64,000 nt of DNA from Glaciozyma antarctica PI12 (GCA_002917775.1 KZ627151.1:632607-696606); one strand, 5' to 3'; shown: positions 11,441-22,306, numbered from the stretch's first letter. The notes: generated from the letters alone by a model not told the origin. Made by a program: numbers and translations.

Positions 11441-12604
11441 GAGCACGCCCTCGTAGCCCGCGAGGACTGTATCCTCGCAGAGCACGACGCCACGCCCGGC
11501 GGTGGAACTTCCTATAGCCAAGGTTCCTCCCCTCTCCCCCTCTTTAAACGGACGGAGCTGATAGAGGGTGGTAGCGACGCAGACGATCCTCTCCAAGATC
11601 CCTCCGAATGACTCTAAGCTCACGTATGCCGGTACGCTGCTTCGTGGTGCCTTGGAGATGGCGTGCTGATGTGCAAGAGAGGCAGCGGACAACATCCTCG
11701 TTCACTATCAGAAGTCTCATGGAGTCGTTGTACTGGTCGTGGCCGAGGACGCAGCGGGGCGTCGTATGCCCTTCGCGTTCCTCGCTGAGCTACACAAGCA
11801 GGTGCGTCCCTCGCCCGGGTGGGGAGCTAGGAGCTGATGGCAGGGGGGTACCAGTTCACGACGACGTTTGGGGCGGACGCGATTGCGGATGCACCGCCGT
11901 ATGGGATGGCGTCGTTTGGGGGGGATATCGCGAAGCTTATGGTACGTTATGGGGAAGGGAGAGGGGAGGGCAGGAGCTGATGCGGGAGTGTGGTGCAGAA
12001 ACGGTTTGTGGAGAGCCCGCCGAATGATCCTATCAAGACGGCGCAGGCGGAGTTGGATAGCGTCAAGGTGCGTGTGCTGATGGGGTGGAGGGTAGGGAGC
12101 TAATGCGATGATTGCAGAGTATTATGGTCAAGAACCTGGATCAGGTCCTCAGCGTGCGTCGTAGTTCCTCGTGCGAAGGTGTTACTGGAGACGCAACGGA
12201 GCTGACTTCCGGGACCTCCTTTCTCTAGCGCGGCGAGAGGATTGAGCTGCTCGTCAACAAGACAGATGCGATGAGTACGCAGGCGCGCGCGTTCCGGAAG
12301 CGGTCTACAGCTCTTCGGTGCGTCTCGAGCTCGCCTTTTTCGGAAGTACTAAGCTGACGAGCCTCCTTTGCTCCAGGCGCAAAATGTGGTGGAAGAATAC
12401 CAAGGTCATGATCTTGTGAGCTTTGCGCTGCTCTCTCCCTCCGAAAGCTGACCTCTCGCCACTCCAGAATCGGCTTCTCCGCTCTCGCACGTCGCATTCT
12501 TGAATTACTCGCTCGTTCGTTCGCTGACCTGGTTCCCGCCAAAGCTACTCGTCTACTTCCTCCTCGCCAGCATTTGCGGGGCAGGACTCCACTGCACTGC
12601 CTGA
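11441..12604 (+). CDS. Longin-domain R-SNARE, VAMP7/Nyv1-like (first exon unresolved)
   Basis: Readable exons are to 11522, 11567-11631, 11680-11801, 11855-11941, 11999-12067, 12118-12153, 12229-12317, 12377-12415, 12468-12486 and 12545-12604. The N-terminal longin fold starts with HALVAREDCILAEHD and continues with TILSKIPPNDSKLTY and MPFAFLAELHKQF. The R-SNARE helix runs from KNLDQVLSRGERIELLV, with the zero-layer arginine in this segment, to ARAFRKRSTALRRKMWW. A C-terminal membrane anchor (ILIGFSAL + LLVYFLLASICGAGL) ends at TGA 12602-12604. VAMP7-type SNAREs drive fusion with endosomes and the vacuole. The last intron requires a GC donor (gcacgt at 12487) to keep the anchor in frame. The exact initiator ATG was not found in frame. 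The next gene, 358 bp away, is a second R-SNARE. Confidence 0.85.
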
Positions 12605-12962
12605 CCTTCGCCGACCCTCCCACCTTCGCAAATTGTCGTTTCCCCCCTTCTTGTTATTCTAATTGTACGCTCGATTTCGTGCCCCAACTAGACGCGTTCG
12701 CATGCTTCTGCTTCTTCTGCGGTGAGCTCTTTAAGGATAGGAGACGAGGAAGAGAGAGAGCACCGCGCTCGAGTGGAAACTCGAATACAATATTAAATTA
12801 AATCGACCCGCTGGGAGAGCCCAGAGCCAGCTTGCTCTCCTCTCTCTCCCTCCGACCTCAGCAGCTCGACTTTACCAGTCTCGTTTGCTCTTTGTTAAGC
12901 TCTTCAGGCTGGCTCCTTACCGCGACTCAGACAACGCAGTCTCAACTAGCGCTTTCGACGAC
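12605..12962 (+). promoter_or_regulatory. Promoter/leader of the Snc-type SNARE gene
   Basis: This 358-bp region separates the two R-SNARE genes. It has a striking AT-rich island in otherwise GC-rich DNA at about 12784-12801 (caatattaaattaaat), which could serve as a TATA-like core element about 165 nt upstream of the split start codon, followed by CT-rich leader. That function is inferred from composition and position only. Confidence 0.35.
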
Positions 12963-13829
12963 ATGTGAGCATCCTCTCCTCTCTCCCCTGTACAGCCTTC
13001 GCATTACACAACGACTCGCTCGACGACGACCACCACGACCTTCACCCGACGCCCACTCAGACTTCCTCCCCCGCACCACCGCCAGCACCCTCCCACCAAG
13101 CCGACCTCTTTCACGCGAACCTCCACGCAGCACCTCCCCCAAAGTCCTACTAACGTCCCCTCTTCCAACCCTAGGAGCGAACCCTACGACCCCTACCTCC
13201 CCTCTGGCAACTCCTCGACCAACCCCTCCGGCGCGCCCGTCGCGGGAGGAGCGGGGGGTAACGCGAAGACGGCTGCGATCCAGGCGCAGATTGACGATAC
13301 GGTTGGGATCATGAGGGAGAATATCACAAAGGTTGCCGAGAGGGGGGAGCACTTGAATGCGTTGCAGGATAAGACGGGTGAGCTTGGGCGCGGTGGAGGG
13401 GGAGGACGGGGCTGATGAGCGGGTGCAGATAACTTGGCTGTGTCGGCGCAGGGGTTTAGGAGGGGCGCGAACAGGGTGCGGAAGCAGATGGTGCGTCCAT
13501 TTGTATGATTGGTGAACGAGGGATGAGAGCTGATGAGGTTTCCGTTGGTGCAGTGGTGGTGCGTCGCGTTCCTCCTCGCGTCGGTCTTCGCGTTCGGAAG
13601 CACAGTTGCTGATTCTCTCGTTCTTTGCGCTTGCAGGAAGGACATGAAGATGCGCATCCTCATCGGTGTTGGTATCGCCGTTCTGGTCATCATCATCGTC
13701 GGTGCGTTCTCCCTTCCTCCCCACTCCGCCACTACGCCACCTCCTCCCTACGCCCCCCACCGCTCCGTCCGCTCCAGCAGCTCACTAGACTACCCCATGT
13801 CGCAGTCCCCCATCGTCGTCAAGAAATGA
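12963..13829 (+). CDS. SNC1: Snc1/synaptobrevin-type R-SNARE with split start codon and a 5-nt microexon
   Basis: The exons are 12963-12964 (AT of the start codon), 13175-13378, 13430-13490, 13554-13558 (TGGTG), 13637-13701 and 13789-13829, giving 125 residues. Joining them yields [13 protein letters not shown], the classic Snc start, then the SNARE helix ([20 protein letters not shown], with zero-layer Arg in the following [18 protein letters not shown]) and [20 protein letters not shown] before the membrane anchor [15 protein letters not shown]. Snc proteins sit on post-Golgi vesicles and drive exocytosis with Sso and Sec9. The first intron is 210 nt, long for this window, with a branch site CTAAC and acceptor CTAG. 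The last acceptor is uncertain: an alternative at 13813 would end the protein at 13834. Retaining the 78-nt intron after the microexon would also stay in frame. Confidence 0.85.
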
Positions 13830-14435
13830 GATGACGCGCGCAAGTCGAACAACACCAGCAACGGCGGCATCGGTCCCATGCGCCCCCCCCACCCCCCCAC
13901 ACCTCCCACTGATCCCCCCATCCTCTCAAAGCTCTTTGTTCGGGCTGCGCACCACCGATCCCACACCTCTTTCCCTTCTGCTAGACACCCCTTTGCAGTT
14001 CGCCCCCTCTCTCTCTCTTCGCCGGCCCCTACTTCGAACAGCCCCCTCCCTTCCCCCATCCTCTTTACGCCTCTCTCTTGAATACCTTTCTTCGTTCTTA
14101 CTTGTATCCCTGAGATGCCTTTTACGTTCTTCGGTTGCGAGGGCTTGGGAGAGAGCGACGGTGTGAGCTGCTCGCGTCGTTTGAAGCTGCTCGAGCTGCT
14201 TCGAGAGAGGACGTGCTGCTGGTAGTCACGCTTTACAGTCCTGGCCCTTGCTCCACGTACGTCCTGATCTTTGCGCGATGAAGTCGAGCTGAGCGTCGTC
14301 GTCGCGTCCTCGCCGGCTACCTCCCCCCGGCTTCTCCCTCCTCCCTCCTCCCTCACCACGCACCAACCCCCCTCTTCCCTCTCTTCCCAGCCTCCCCGCT
14401 GCCCCTCCTCCCTCCCCACCTCCGCCGCCGCACGA
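13830..14435. other. Intergenic, strongly pyrimidine-rich
   Basis: About 600 bp between the Snc gene and the thioesterase gene. Plus-strand pyrimidine runs occupy 13880-14070 and 14320-14440. They probably represent the 3' UTR of the SNARE and the promoter/leader of the thioesterase. No domain-bearing frame is seen on either strand. Confidence 0.45.
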
Positions 14436-15169
14436 ATGATCCCCTCCCCCCGCACTCTCTTCCGCTTCTCCCCCTTCCTCCGCACCTCCTCCAAGCATCC
14501 CAAGCCTCCCACCGCGTCCTCCTACCGCTATTTTTTAGCTTACAACACTCGTTGGAGCGATAATGACCAGTACGTCCTTCCCCTCTCTCTACCCCTCCCC
14601 GCCGCCTCCCCTGGCGCGCTGACCTGTCTTTCTACGAAGGTATGGCCATGTGAACAACGTGCAATACCTGCACTACGTCGATTCAATTGGTCTGTCCCTC
14701 CCTCTCTCTCTTGCTCTCTCCCGTGCGGCGCTGACCAAAGAACGCAGTGAACGAGTACCTAATCCACCACGCCTCCCTCTCTCCTACCTCCCTCTCCTCG
14801 CCGGTGGGCTTGGTGATAAACTCGGCGTTCTCGTACGCTGCGCCCCTCACGTATCCCCAGCCGATACTAGCTGCGATGGCGGTACAAGAGCTAGGGAGGT
14901 CGAGCGTCACTTATAGCGTTGCGCTGTTTGACGCGGTGGATGGTAGCGCGGGCGGGGAGAAGGGAGGGGAGAAGAGCGCAGGGAGAGGGGAGATAGTGCG
15001 AGGAGGTTGGGAGGGGAAGGTGGTGAGCAGTGCGGTGAAGCTGAGGGAGGGAAAGGAGAGGGCGGCAGCGTGGGGCATTTTTACCCATGTGTTTGTGGAT
15101 CCGGTTAGTAGGAAATCGGTGGGGATCCCGAAGGAGGCGAGGGAGGCGTTGGAGAGGTTGTTGGTTTAA
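14436..15169 (+). CDS. Hotdog-fold thioesterase (4HBT-like), possibly mitochondrial
   Basis: There are three exons: 14436-14570, 14640-14689 (50 nt) and 14748-15169. The protein begins MIPSPRTLFRFSPFLRTSSK, rich in Arg/Ser/Phe without acids, consistent with a mitochondrial targeting sequence. The catalytic hotdog signature follows: TRWSDNDQYGHVNNVQYLHY, with the Asp and the HVNN motif of the 4-hydroxybenzoyl-CoA thioesterase superfamily. The second half carries the remaining beta strands and ends with WGIFTHVFVDP and KEAREALERLLV. The likely reaction is hydrolysis of an acyl-CoA, but the substrate cannot be told. Introns have GTACGT/GTCTGT donors and branch-like CTGAC sites. About 230 residues, the normal size for the family plus a targeting peptide and a Gly/Lys/Ser insertion around 14935-15010. 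Confidence 0.8.
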
Positions 15170-15622
15170 TGGAGCAGGGTGATGAGGAGAGATGAGGTGG
15201 ATTTCAGGGTCCTCGTGCTCCCTCCCTGTGTCGAGATCGTTCCGTACACGCCCTACTCCTTCCCCAAAGCGCTCGCATGATGGCCGCAACTGCTCCGAGC
15301 CTATGAAGAGCGAAAACATCGTCAGCGCTGCTCCTTCCTCGGCACCAAGTTGTAGCTCTCTTGCGCGTTCTCCTCAGGCTAATAGGAAACGTTAGATCTG
15401 CATCTCCCGTTTTGGGATTAGTAGAGTCACAAGTTTGTCATCCGTGGAGGACGGGCAGAGAGCTGGGAGGAGCAAGGGAAGAGGAGGAAGGGCTTACGAG
15501 TTGGATTGGAGTGCTCCCTACGCAAGGCTTTCGCTGGGGGTGGCGGCCAGATTGGAGCTGAGAGTAGAGCTCTTGAAGCAGAGTCAAAGTCGAAGTTGAG
15601 GTCGTAGTAGCTAAACAAGCAG
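15170..15622. other. Intergenic or undetected 5' exon
   Basis: About 450 bp between the thioesterase stop and the first readable exon of the next gene. Short frames exist but show no recognisable motif. A branch-site/acceptor-like sequence (gctaaacaagcag, ending 15622) suggests that an upstream exon with the start codon of the next gene lies here. Confidence 0.4.
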
Positions 15623-16266
15623 TGAGGGAGAGAAAAAGTTGTCAACTTCCGCGGCTGAGCACGGACCTTCTCTCTCAGATCTCGCTGGCCGAGTCGATTC
15701 TCCTTCAACTTCCCCCCCTCTCTCCGGCCTTCAAGCCGCCCTCCTCCGCACCCACGACTCGGCTCTCCAAACCCTCCGTTCCGTATCGCACGAAAACGCC
15801 ATTCTCCCACTCGACATCACGCGCTCCAAATCGCCGCGCTCGAACAAACCCCCCAACTCGACTACTGTTTCCCCCGGCCCAGCGCCCGCGAATGGTGTTG
15901 TGGTGTTCCAGGATCCAAACGGACGTGTGTGTTTTTTTTTTGCGATGTTGAAGAATCGTGCGATGGTAAATGGGGACGCTGGGGCGGTAGGAATGAGTGT
16001 GTTCGGTCTCGTTCTTTGAGCGCCGGTGCTGATGAGAAGCAGTGTATTCGCAGCTCGAGGGAATGGCCACGACGCTCAAAGTCGAGGGATACTCGATTGG
16101 CGTCAAAGGGCTGAAGCAGCAGCGCGAACGCGAGTACGGCGCCGATATGGAAGCTGTCATTCGTCGGTCAAAGCAAGCGGCTCCGCGAAAGGAGGGGGAC
16201 CTTCCAAAGGCGGAGATGGAGCAGCAGTTTGTCGACCTGTCCTCGCTCCTGCGAAACGCAATGTGA
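15623..16266 (+). CDS. Small unrecognised protein, 5' end unresolved
   Basis: Two exons are readable: 15623-15924 and 16043-16266. The 118-nt intron starts GTGTGTG, followed by a run of nine or more T, and ends GAAGCAG. The product contains GLQAALLRTHDSALQTLRS, a helical Leu-rich stretch, a Ser/Pro/Asn-rich linker, and a C-terminal half with basic helices (MATTLKVEGYSIGVKGLKQQ; DMEAVIRRSKQAAPRKEGD) ending DLSSLLRNAM and TGA 16264-16266. No in-frame ATG precedes the first readable exon after the upstream stop, so a 5' exon is missing. Family unknown; the helix-linker-helix layout would suit a subunit of a larger complex. Its stop lies only 8 bp from the stop of the convergent RTP1-like gene. 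Confidence 0.5.
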
Positions 16267-16274
16267 TTTCTTCC

Positions 16275-19200
16275 TCAGATCTCTTCGAGTACTTCTCCCG
16301 CTTGAAACCGCACCAAACTATCCTCATCCGTCTCCCCCACGTACCGCAACACGACCCTCGCTCTCTCCCTCATCTCTCTCCCCACCAACCCCTTCCCTCC
16401 TCCTCCCCCTCCTCCAGAAATCCTAAACCTCCCCAACGGGCTCCTCGAATCGTACCCCGCCTCCTCCGGCGCCTCGGAGGCGAGATTGGAAGCCGTGCGG
16501 AAGAGCATTCCGAGGAAGAGGATCGCCGCGCGGCGGAGGGAAGGGTGTTTAGGATCTGCGGAGGTCGGAACGGGCGTCTCCTCGGGTCTCTTAGGCTTCC
16601 CATCTCGCCCTAACTGCGGAGGAGCCTCCTCCTCCTCCATATCGGAATCGCTGTCCGACTCGGCGGGTTCAGGCGGAGGTTCGCGGCGGCGGGGTTGGAG
16701 AGGCCGGGATTCGAGAGAGAGGAGAGTGGTGCAAGCTTCGGCGAGAGTGTCGATGTAGGGAAGAAGTGCGAGGGGGGCGGATTCGATGGCTGTGGCGAGA
16801 ATTGTGAGAGCTGATGAGCGGAGAGGGGAGGGGAGGGAGGAGGATACTGAGGATTAGGAGGAGGGAGGGAAGGAGGTCGTTCACTGTGCAAGAGTGTTAG
16901 CGGAGCATAGAGAGTGTTAGCGGAGGAAAGTAGAGAACGTACCTGCAAAGGCTTCTCCGGCGCGTTGGATAACTTGGACAAGCGTCTCGCCGATTCGTAA
17001 CCGCTTGTCCAGCTCCCGACGACCTTTATCCCCCGTACCAACTTCTTCGACCCTCCCGGCCCTTCCACCAAGGTACACCTCCACCAGTCGCTTAACGATC
17101 TGCCTCCCATACCCATCCACCATCGAGCTCAATCCCTGAATCGCATTCAGGTACAGGAAGGAATCCTCATCCTCGACCGCTTGGACGAAAATGTCGAGCA
17201 CGGCAGGGAGGAGCGCAGGGTCCGTCGATAGTAGGGCTTCACGGTTGGCGACGAGCGAGCGGAGGATGGCGAGTCCCTGAGCGCGAACGGGGAGGATCGG
17301 GTCCTGGAGGAGGCGAAGAGCTTCTTGATATCGCTCGCGAGAGGCGGCGAGAGGGTCGGTGGTGGTGGTAGAGCTAAGAGAGGCTAAGAGAGGAGAACGC
17401 GGCGGAGGTAGAGGACGAGCCGGGCTTCGCGGGCGAGAGGGGGAACGATTGAGGAGGAACTTGAGGCGAGGCTGTCGAGTTTGTCGAAGACGAAGAAGAG
17501 GAAAGGGGTGCTGGTCATGTTGAGGTCCTCGTTCACTGTAAAAAATTACGTTAGTGTCGGTGTCAAGTCGGGAGGGAAGAGAGCACACCTTCGAGGACGG
17601 CGAGCAGGAGCGTCAAAGCCGTCATGATCATCTCGTCAGGCCCCAGCCCAGGGACGACGTTGTCCTCTTCGACATGCTCCTCCGCCTCTTCATCGTCGTC
17701 CTGCACGATCTTAAGATCCGCGAGACCGAAGCCAGACTTGGGCGCCGACGGGACCTTCTCCGCCTGCGAAGGCGCCGCCACAGGCTCGCTCGCGTCGATC
17801 GCATGAGCGACGAAGGCGATGACCTGCGTAGGCTCTTGCAGAATCTCGGCGCCCATATCATCGACCATCTTCAGAACGAGTTGAAGCCGCAGCACCGACC
17901 TACGAAATCATCAGCCTCAATCCGCACTGAAAGAACGAGGCGAACTCACTTCTTCGCAGCCTCAATTCCGTCCTCGCTCCTGAGCATCTGAATTTCGTCC
18001 AACCACCTCAGGAACAACCTCCCAGCGACATCCTTCCTCGCCACCTCCTTAACCCACGCCACCACCCCCTCCGGCTCAACTCTCAAAATCGTCTCCCCCT
18101 CCTCCCTCCTTCCCCACCTAACACAAACGCTCCCCTCCGCACTCCTCGCCCAATAAAGCCTCTCCCCGCCTTCCTTCACCCGTTCCCCAAACTCCTCGCC
18201 AGCTTCCATCACCTCCACCGCTTCCCGAACCCCTCGCACGACCTCCCCTACTTCCCCAGCCTTGCCCCACGTCTCGAGGATCGCTGAAACCTCTTCTTGC
18301 ATCTCGGCGTCGGCTTTGGTAGAGGTGAGGTAGGCGGAGAGGGAGAAGAGGGCTGGGAGGATGGGGGCGAGGAGGAAGGGGTGGAGAGAGGCTGAGGGAG
18401 GCGAGTGGAGGAGGAGGGTCGAGATGGTGTGGAGGGAGCGGGAGAGCGAGGAGGTGGGGGTGATTACTGGATCGAGGTCGAGGGAGGAGGTGGGGGTGGA
18501 GGGGAGGGCGGGAGGGTGGAAGGAGGCGTGGAGGAGGGGATGGAGAATGGGCGCGAGTGAGGGGCCATCGGTGGAAATGAGGTAGGTGATGATGAAGGAG
18601 GCTGCGCGCAGGATCGGGAGTGGTGGTGGTGGGGGAGGTTTGTTGGTGGAGAAGGGTCCTGCGGAGGGTGGCGAGGCGGATTCTAGGATGGTGAAGAGTT
18701 GGGGGACGAGGATGGCGAAGCTGGCCTGGATGATTTGCGTTAGCTCTTATAACATCCCGCTCAGCATCAACACGCACCTCGGACGAGAGATTTGTGTCCT
18801 GAGTCCGCAGGAGACGCGAGAGCATTTCGAGCTTGGACAACGCAAGATCCTCGTCGTTCCCGACCACCACGATCAGCAGAGCGCGAACTCCTCCGGGACG
18901 TAGGAGCTGCGCCGAGAGCATCTTCGACAGTGAAGGCCGAAGCCAAGGGTGTGCGTTCGAGGCGGAGGAGAGCAGAGCGAGGAGACAGGCGATAATGTCC
19001 GCAGGCCGGTTGCTGTCGGCAGTCGCTGGTGAGTACACAATAGACCTGGGTTGAGGAATATACGCACCTTGCGAATACCTTCTCCAGCGCGTCCTTCGCC
19101 CAAGCTCCATCCTCCGACACCGGCGAGCTCAGCTGCACCAACGCTCCAACCAGGGGAACGAACAGCTGCAGCTGCACGAGCGTCGCCAGCTGTACTCTCC

Positions 19201-19813
19201 CCTCGTTCCTCCTCTCCTCTCCCCGTAGCAGCACGATCCCCAGTACCTCCCTCGCCATGTCCTCGAGCCCTTCCCCCGCGCCTTCCTCCTCCTCGACAAT
19301 CTCACTGATCTTGGCCGTTCCTCGTCCTCCCTTGGATCCTCCATCGCGCATAGAGCTCGGTAGAATTCCCTCTGCCACACGCGTTGCGAGACCCCATCGC
19401 CCTACGACGCCGCCGAGCATCTGGAGGACCTTGATGTCCCTTGAGCCGAAGAGAGGTGGGGGCGGAGCTGATGAGGTCGAGGGAGGAGCGGTAGAGCCGG
19501 CGACCGAGGCACGGGAGGCTACGAAGACGAGGCTAGATAGCGCTAGGTCTGCGGTGAGGCGCTTGAGAGCTGCTTCATGCTCGCCAGTGGGGTTCGGAGG
19601 GAGGGAGGTGAGGAGGTCGAGAGCGGGCGTGGGAGGGAAGGCGCTAGCGACGGCTGCGAAGGAGGTGAGGCGCCAGTAGAGAAGGCTCGATAGGGAGTCC
19701 TTGGGGCGGGTGGGAGTCGGTAGAGGTGCAGGGCTTTCGCTGAGGCCGAGGAGGTGGGACGCGGCGAGGAGGATCGTCTTGAGCGGCGGTGGCGACACGT
19801 TTGAGCGGTCCAT
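16275..19813 (-). CDS. RTP1: RTP1/TANGO6-like RNA polymerase II assembly and nuclear import factor
   Basis: This is a minus-strand multi-exon gene starting at ATG 19811-19813 (MDRSNVSPPPLKTILLAASH) and ending at TGA 16275-16277. The product is a long alpha-helical HEAT/ARM-type protein. The C-terminal third shows the conserved RTP1 signature: ILPVRAQGLAILRSLVANRE, EDSFLYLNAIQGLSSMVDGY, KRLRIGETLVQVIQRAGEAF, and the final HPSLRRAAILFLGMLFR with VVLRYVGETDEDSLVRFQAG. In yeast, Rtp1 helps assemble and import RNA polymerase subunits; the animal homologue is TANGO6. Acidic and Gly/Ser linkers separate the helical blocks. Introns are short; exon edges are not all resolved. The family assignment rests on the C-terminal motifs. 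It converges tail-to-tail with the small gene at 15.6-16.3 kb. Confidence 0.75.
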
Positions 19814-20081
19814 CGGAGGCGCGGAAGGCTGTGTGCCTTGCTGGGAGTGCTGGGTGGGCGTGACGGGAGCAACGAGATGTGTGGTTCAAGTCGAAGAGCA
19901 CTCGCCTTCTCGAAGGCCCTTGTCCGAGAACTCCGAGGCCTCCAAATCTTGTTTCGCTTGTTCCCTCTTCTCGAGACTTCAAGAACGACAGCAGAATAAG
20001 AGAGCAAGCGAGATCGTTGATGCTTGATGGCGCCTAAAATTACAACACCGCTCCCAAACTCTCGCGCTGCCGACCTCCTCC

Positions 20082-22306
20082 TCAGTCGTCCGGTCCAGGG
20101 AGCTCACTGCGATAGAGGGATCAGCGAAGCTCTCACAAGCATCGCGACACTACTCACCTCTCCTCCATCCGCTCCTTCGGTTCCACCATGTGCGGGTGGT
20201 ACGTGCTCCAGCCAAACTTGCGTCGTGCGAAGGACCCAGGGTTGAAGACGAGGCAATCCTCGTAGACGAGCTTGTAAGGATCGAACTTGTCGGCGAGAAT
20301 GAGCTGCAACGAGGGTATTTCAGCTGGAAAGCTTCGTCGGGGAGAGGAGAGAACACACAGTCGTAGGCATGGGATAGAGCCGAAGAGCGTGGTCAAAGTC
20401 CCACAAGACGGGTCGCACGCTCAATGGCAGCGGTGCCAGATGCGCCTGGTCCAAAATCGTCTGCACCAGCTACTCACCCATGCATCAGTCTCGTCCCACT
20501 TCTGCTAAGAACGCGACTCACCGCCTTCCTCAAATCCGTCCCCTGCGCACTCTCCCCCATCCTCACCGCATTCCTCATCATCCTCCCCATCATATCCTCC
20601 CTACACACAACAATCTCCTGACTGAAGTACCGAATCCGACAAGGGTTGCTCCCGAACGTGATGTTCGGCACCTTGTCGCTCAGCGCCTTGACCATCGACG
20701 CGGGGAGTCCGGGGCGAGGCATCAGGTTTGAGGACCATGGGTCTGAGGGGCCGGGGATGAGGAGGAACTGGGAGTGGCGGAGGAGGGAGGGGAAGGAGGT
20801 TAGGAGAGATGCGAGGGTGGTGAAGAGTTCTAGGTGCGAGGGGTCAGACGTAGCTTCGCTGGGCGAGGACAGGACGAACCGGTGTATTCGCGAGTCGCTT
20901 CGCCGTCGAAGAGGAACGGTCGGCTGCGGAAGTTACCGCAGAGTATGAAGAGGGAGGGCTTCGCATCGTCGTCCATGCCTTCGTAGACTTCGAAGACTTG
21001 GCGAAGAGCGGTGAGGATTTTGAAGTTGTCGAGATGTAGGTCGGAGAGGATGATGAAGGAGGTTTCGTGTTGAGCAGAACGTTCGGCTGCGACCAGGTCC
21101 GCCTGTAGGAACGCGAGTGTGAGCAAACTCGCCAGAATGGAGAGAGAGCGACGCACCTCTTCTGCGCTCGAAAGAGCACCTAGGCCGAGGAAGTCGTGGT
21201 GGCCATATATCTTTCTGTGAGCGTGAAGATGTTTAGTGACACAAGCGACCAAATCTGTCGATGAGACTCACAATGCGTCTGCTCGTCGCTCGCTAGGAGG
21301 ATGTCCCATCTCGTTGACCTTGAACGTCGATTCGAGCGTGTAGTCGCCGTCGACGAGCACGAATGATCCCTCGGTGAAGAGTCCCGATTCCGGTGTCTCC
21401 GAACATCCGTAAAATCAGCTTTGCAGAGCAGCCAGGGCAGGAAGAATACGACGCACCGCTTCCGAGAGATCCAGCTCCACTTTGTCGTCCAGGTCCTCGA
21501 GGTAGAACGCTCCGTCCTCCATGCGAGCCAGCAGTCCAAAGATGAGGAAATGTTCTCCCTGTCGACCGAGCAGGTTCTTGATCGAAGTGAGCTGTACGAG
21601 AGGAGCTCCTCAGCACCTGTCCCTCCCTCAGCTCGAACGCGCTCCCACCTTCATGTAATCCGTTCGCTCGTGCCCCACGACCGCAGGAGGGCTGAAATGC
21701 TCGTTACGGAGGATGACCTGCTTGATGATATTGTATCGATCCCGCAAGTAGCGCGCCTTGGACGTCGCTGGCGGAGCAAGAGACGGTCCCTTCGGCGCCC
21801 TGCCTCACGCGATCAGCTTCCCTCCTTCTCGCAGAGCCTTCCCACGCGCACGTACTTCTCAAACCCCTTGCTCTCGTCCCTCCACCTCCACGCCGGCATC
21901 TCAAACGCGTCCACAATCTTGAGGTAGTGCCTCGCCTCCAAGTCGTCCCCTCCCTCGTCCTCGATAGGCTGATCCGCCGTCACCCTCAGCCTCTCATAAG
22001 TGCTCTCCAACAACTCCGGCGTGATCCTAACCGGTCCATCTACGTCGCTTCAGCCCCCCTTCCCTCTCTAACAAAAACGCGACGCGACGTACCGAGCCCA
22101 CTCCCACTCCCCTGACACCCCTGCACGAGGTGCTCGAACGTATTCTTGATATCCTCCTCCTTCTCCAGCTCGAAATGCTCCACCAGGCGGTCGAGCCATT
22201 CGATAGCGGAGGGGACGAGCTGCAGGTTGTGCTTTGTTACGAAGACCTTGCGCGCTAGTTCGGCCGACGTGAGAGGGGCGCGCTTGCGGTCTTTGCCGTT
22301 GAACAT
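20082..22306 (-). CDS. DPB2: DNA polymerase epsilon subunit B (DPB2/POLE2)
   Basis: This minus-strand multi-exon gene has a proposed ATG at 22304-22306 ([17 protein letters not shown]). The same frame stays open further upstream, so a longer N-terminus is possible. Motifs of the B-family accessory subunit follow in order: an N-terminal helical region ([20 protein letters not shown]), [15 protein letters not shown], the inactivated calcineurin-like phosphoesterase core ([20 protein letters not shown] and [20 protein letters not shown]), [50 protein letters not shown] and NPGSF. Dpb2 is essential for Pol epsilon and for CMG helicase assembly at origins. The last intron (GTGAGT...GCAG, 20106-20153 region) gives a C-terminus [11 protein letters not shown] that aligns with the VEDSKL-like end of POLE2. 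Without splicing the frame stops at once with MEER. Confidence 0.85.

Noticed and set aside
13559-13636. Reading the Snc intron as coding sequence
   Set aside because: It is open but would insert a Cys/Ala/Phe-rich segment into the conserved WWKD motif; splicing at GTGCGT...GCAG restores the family sequence exactly.
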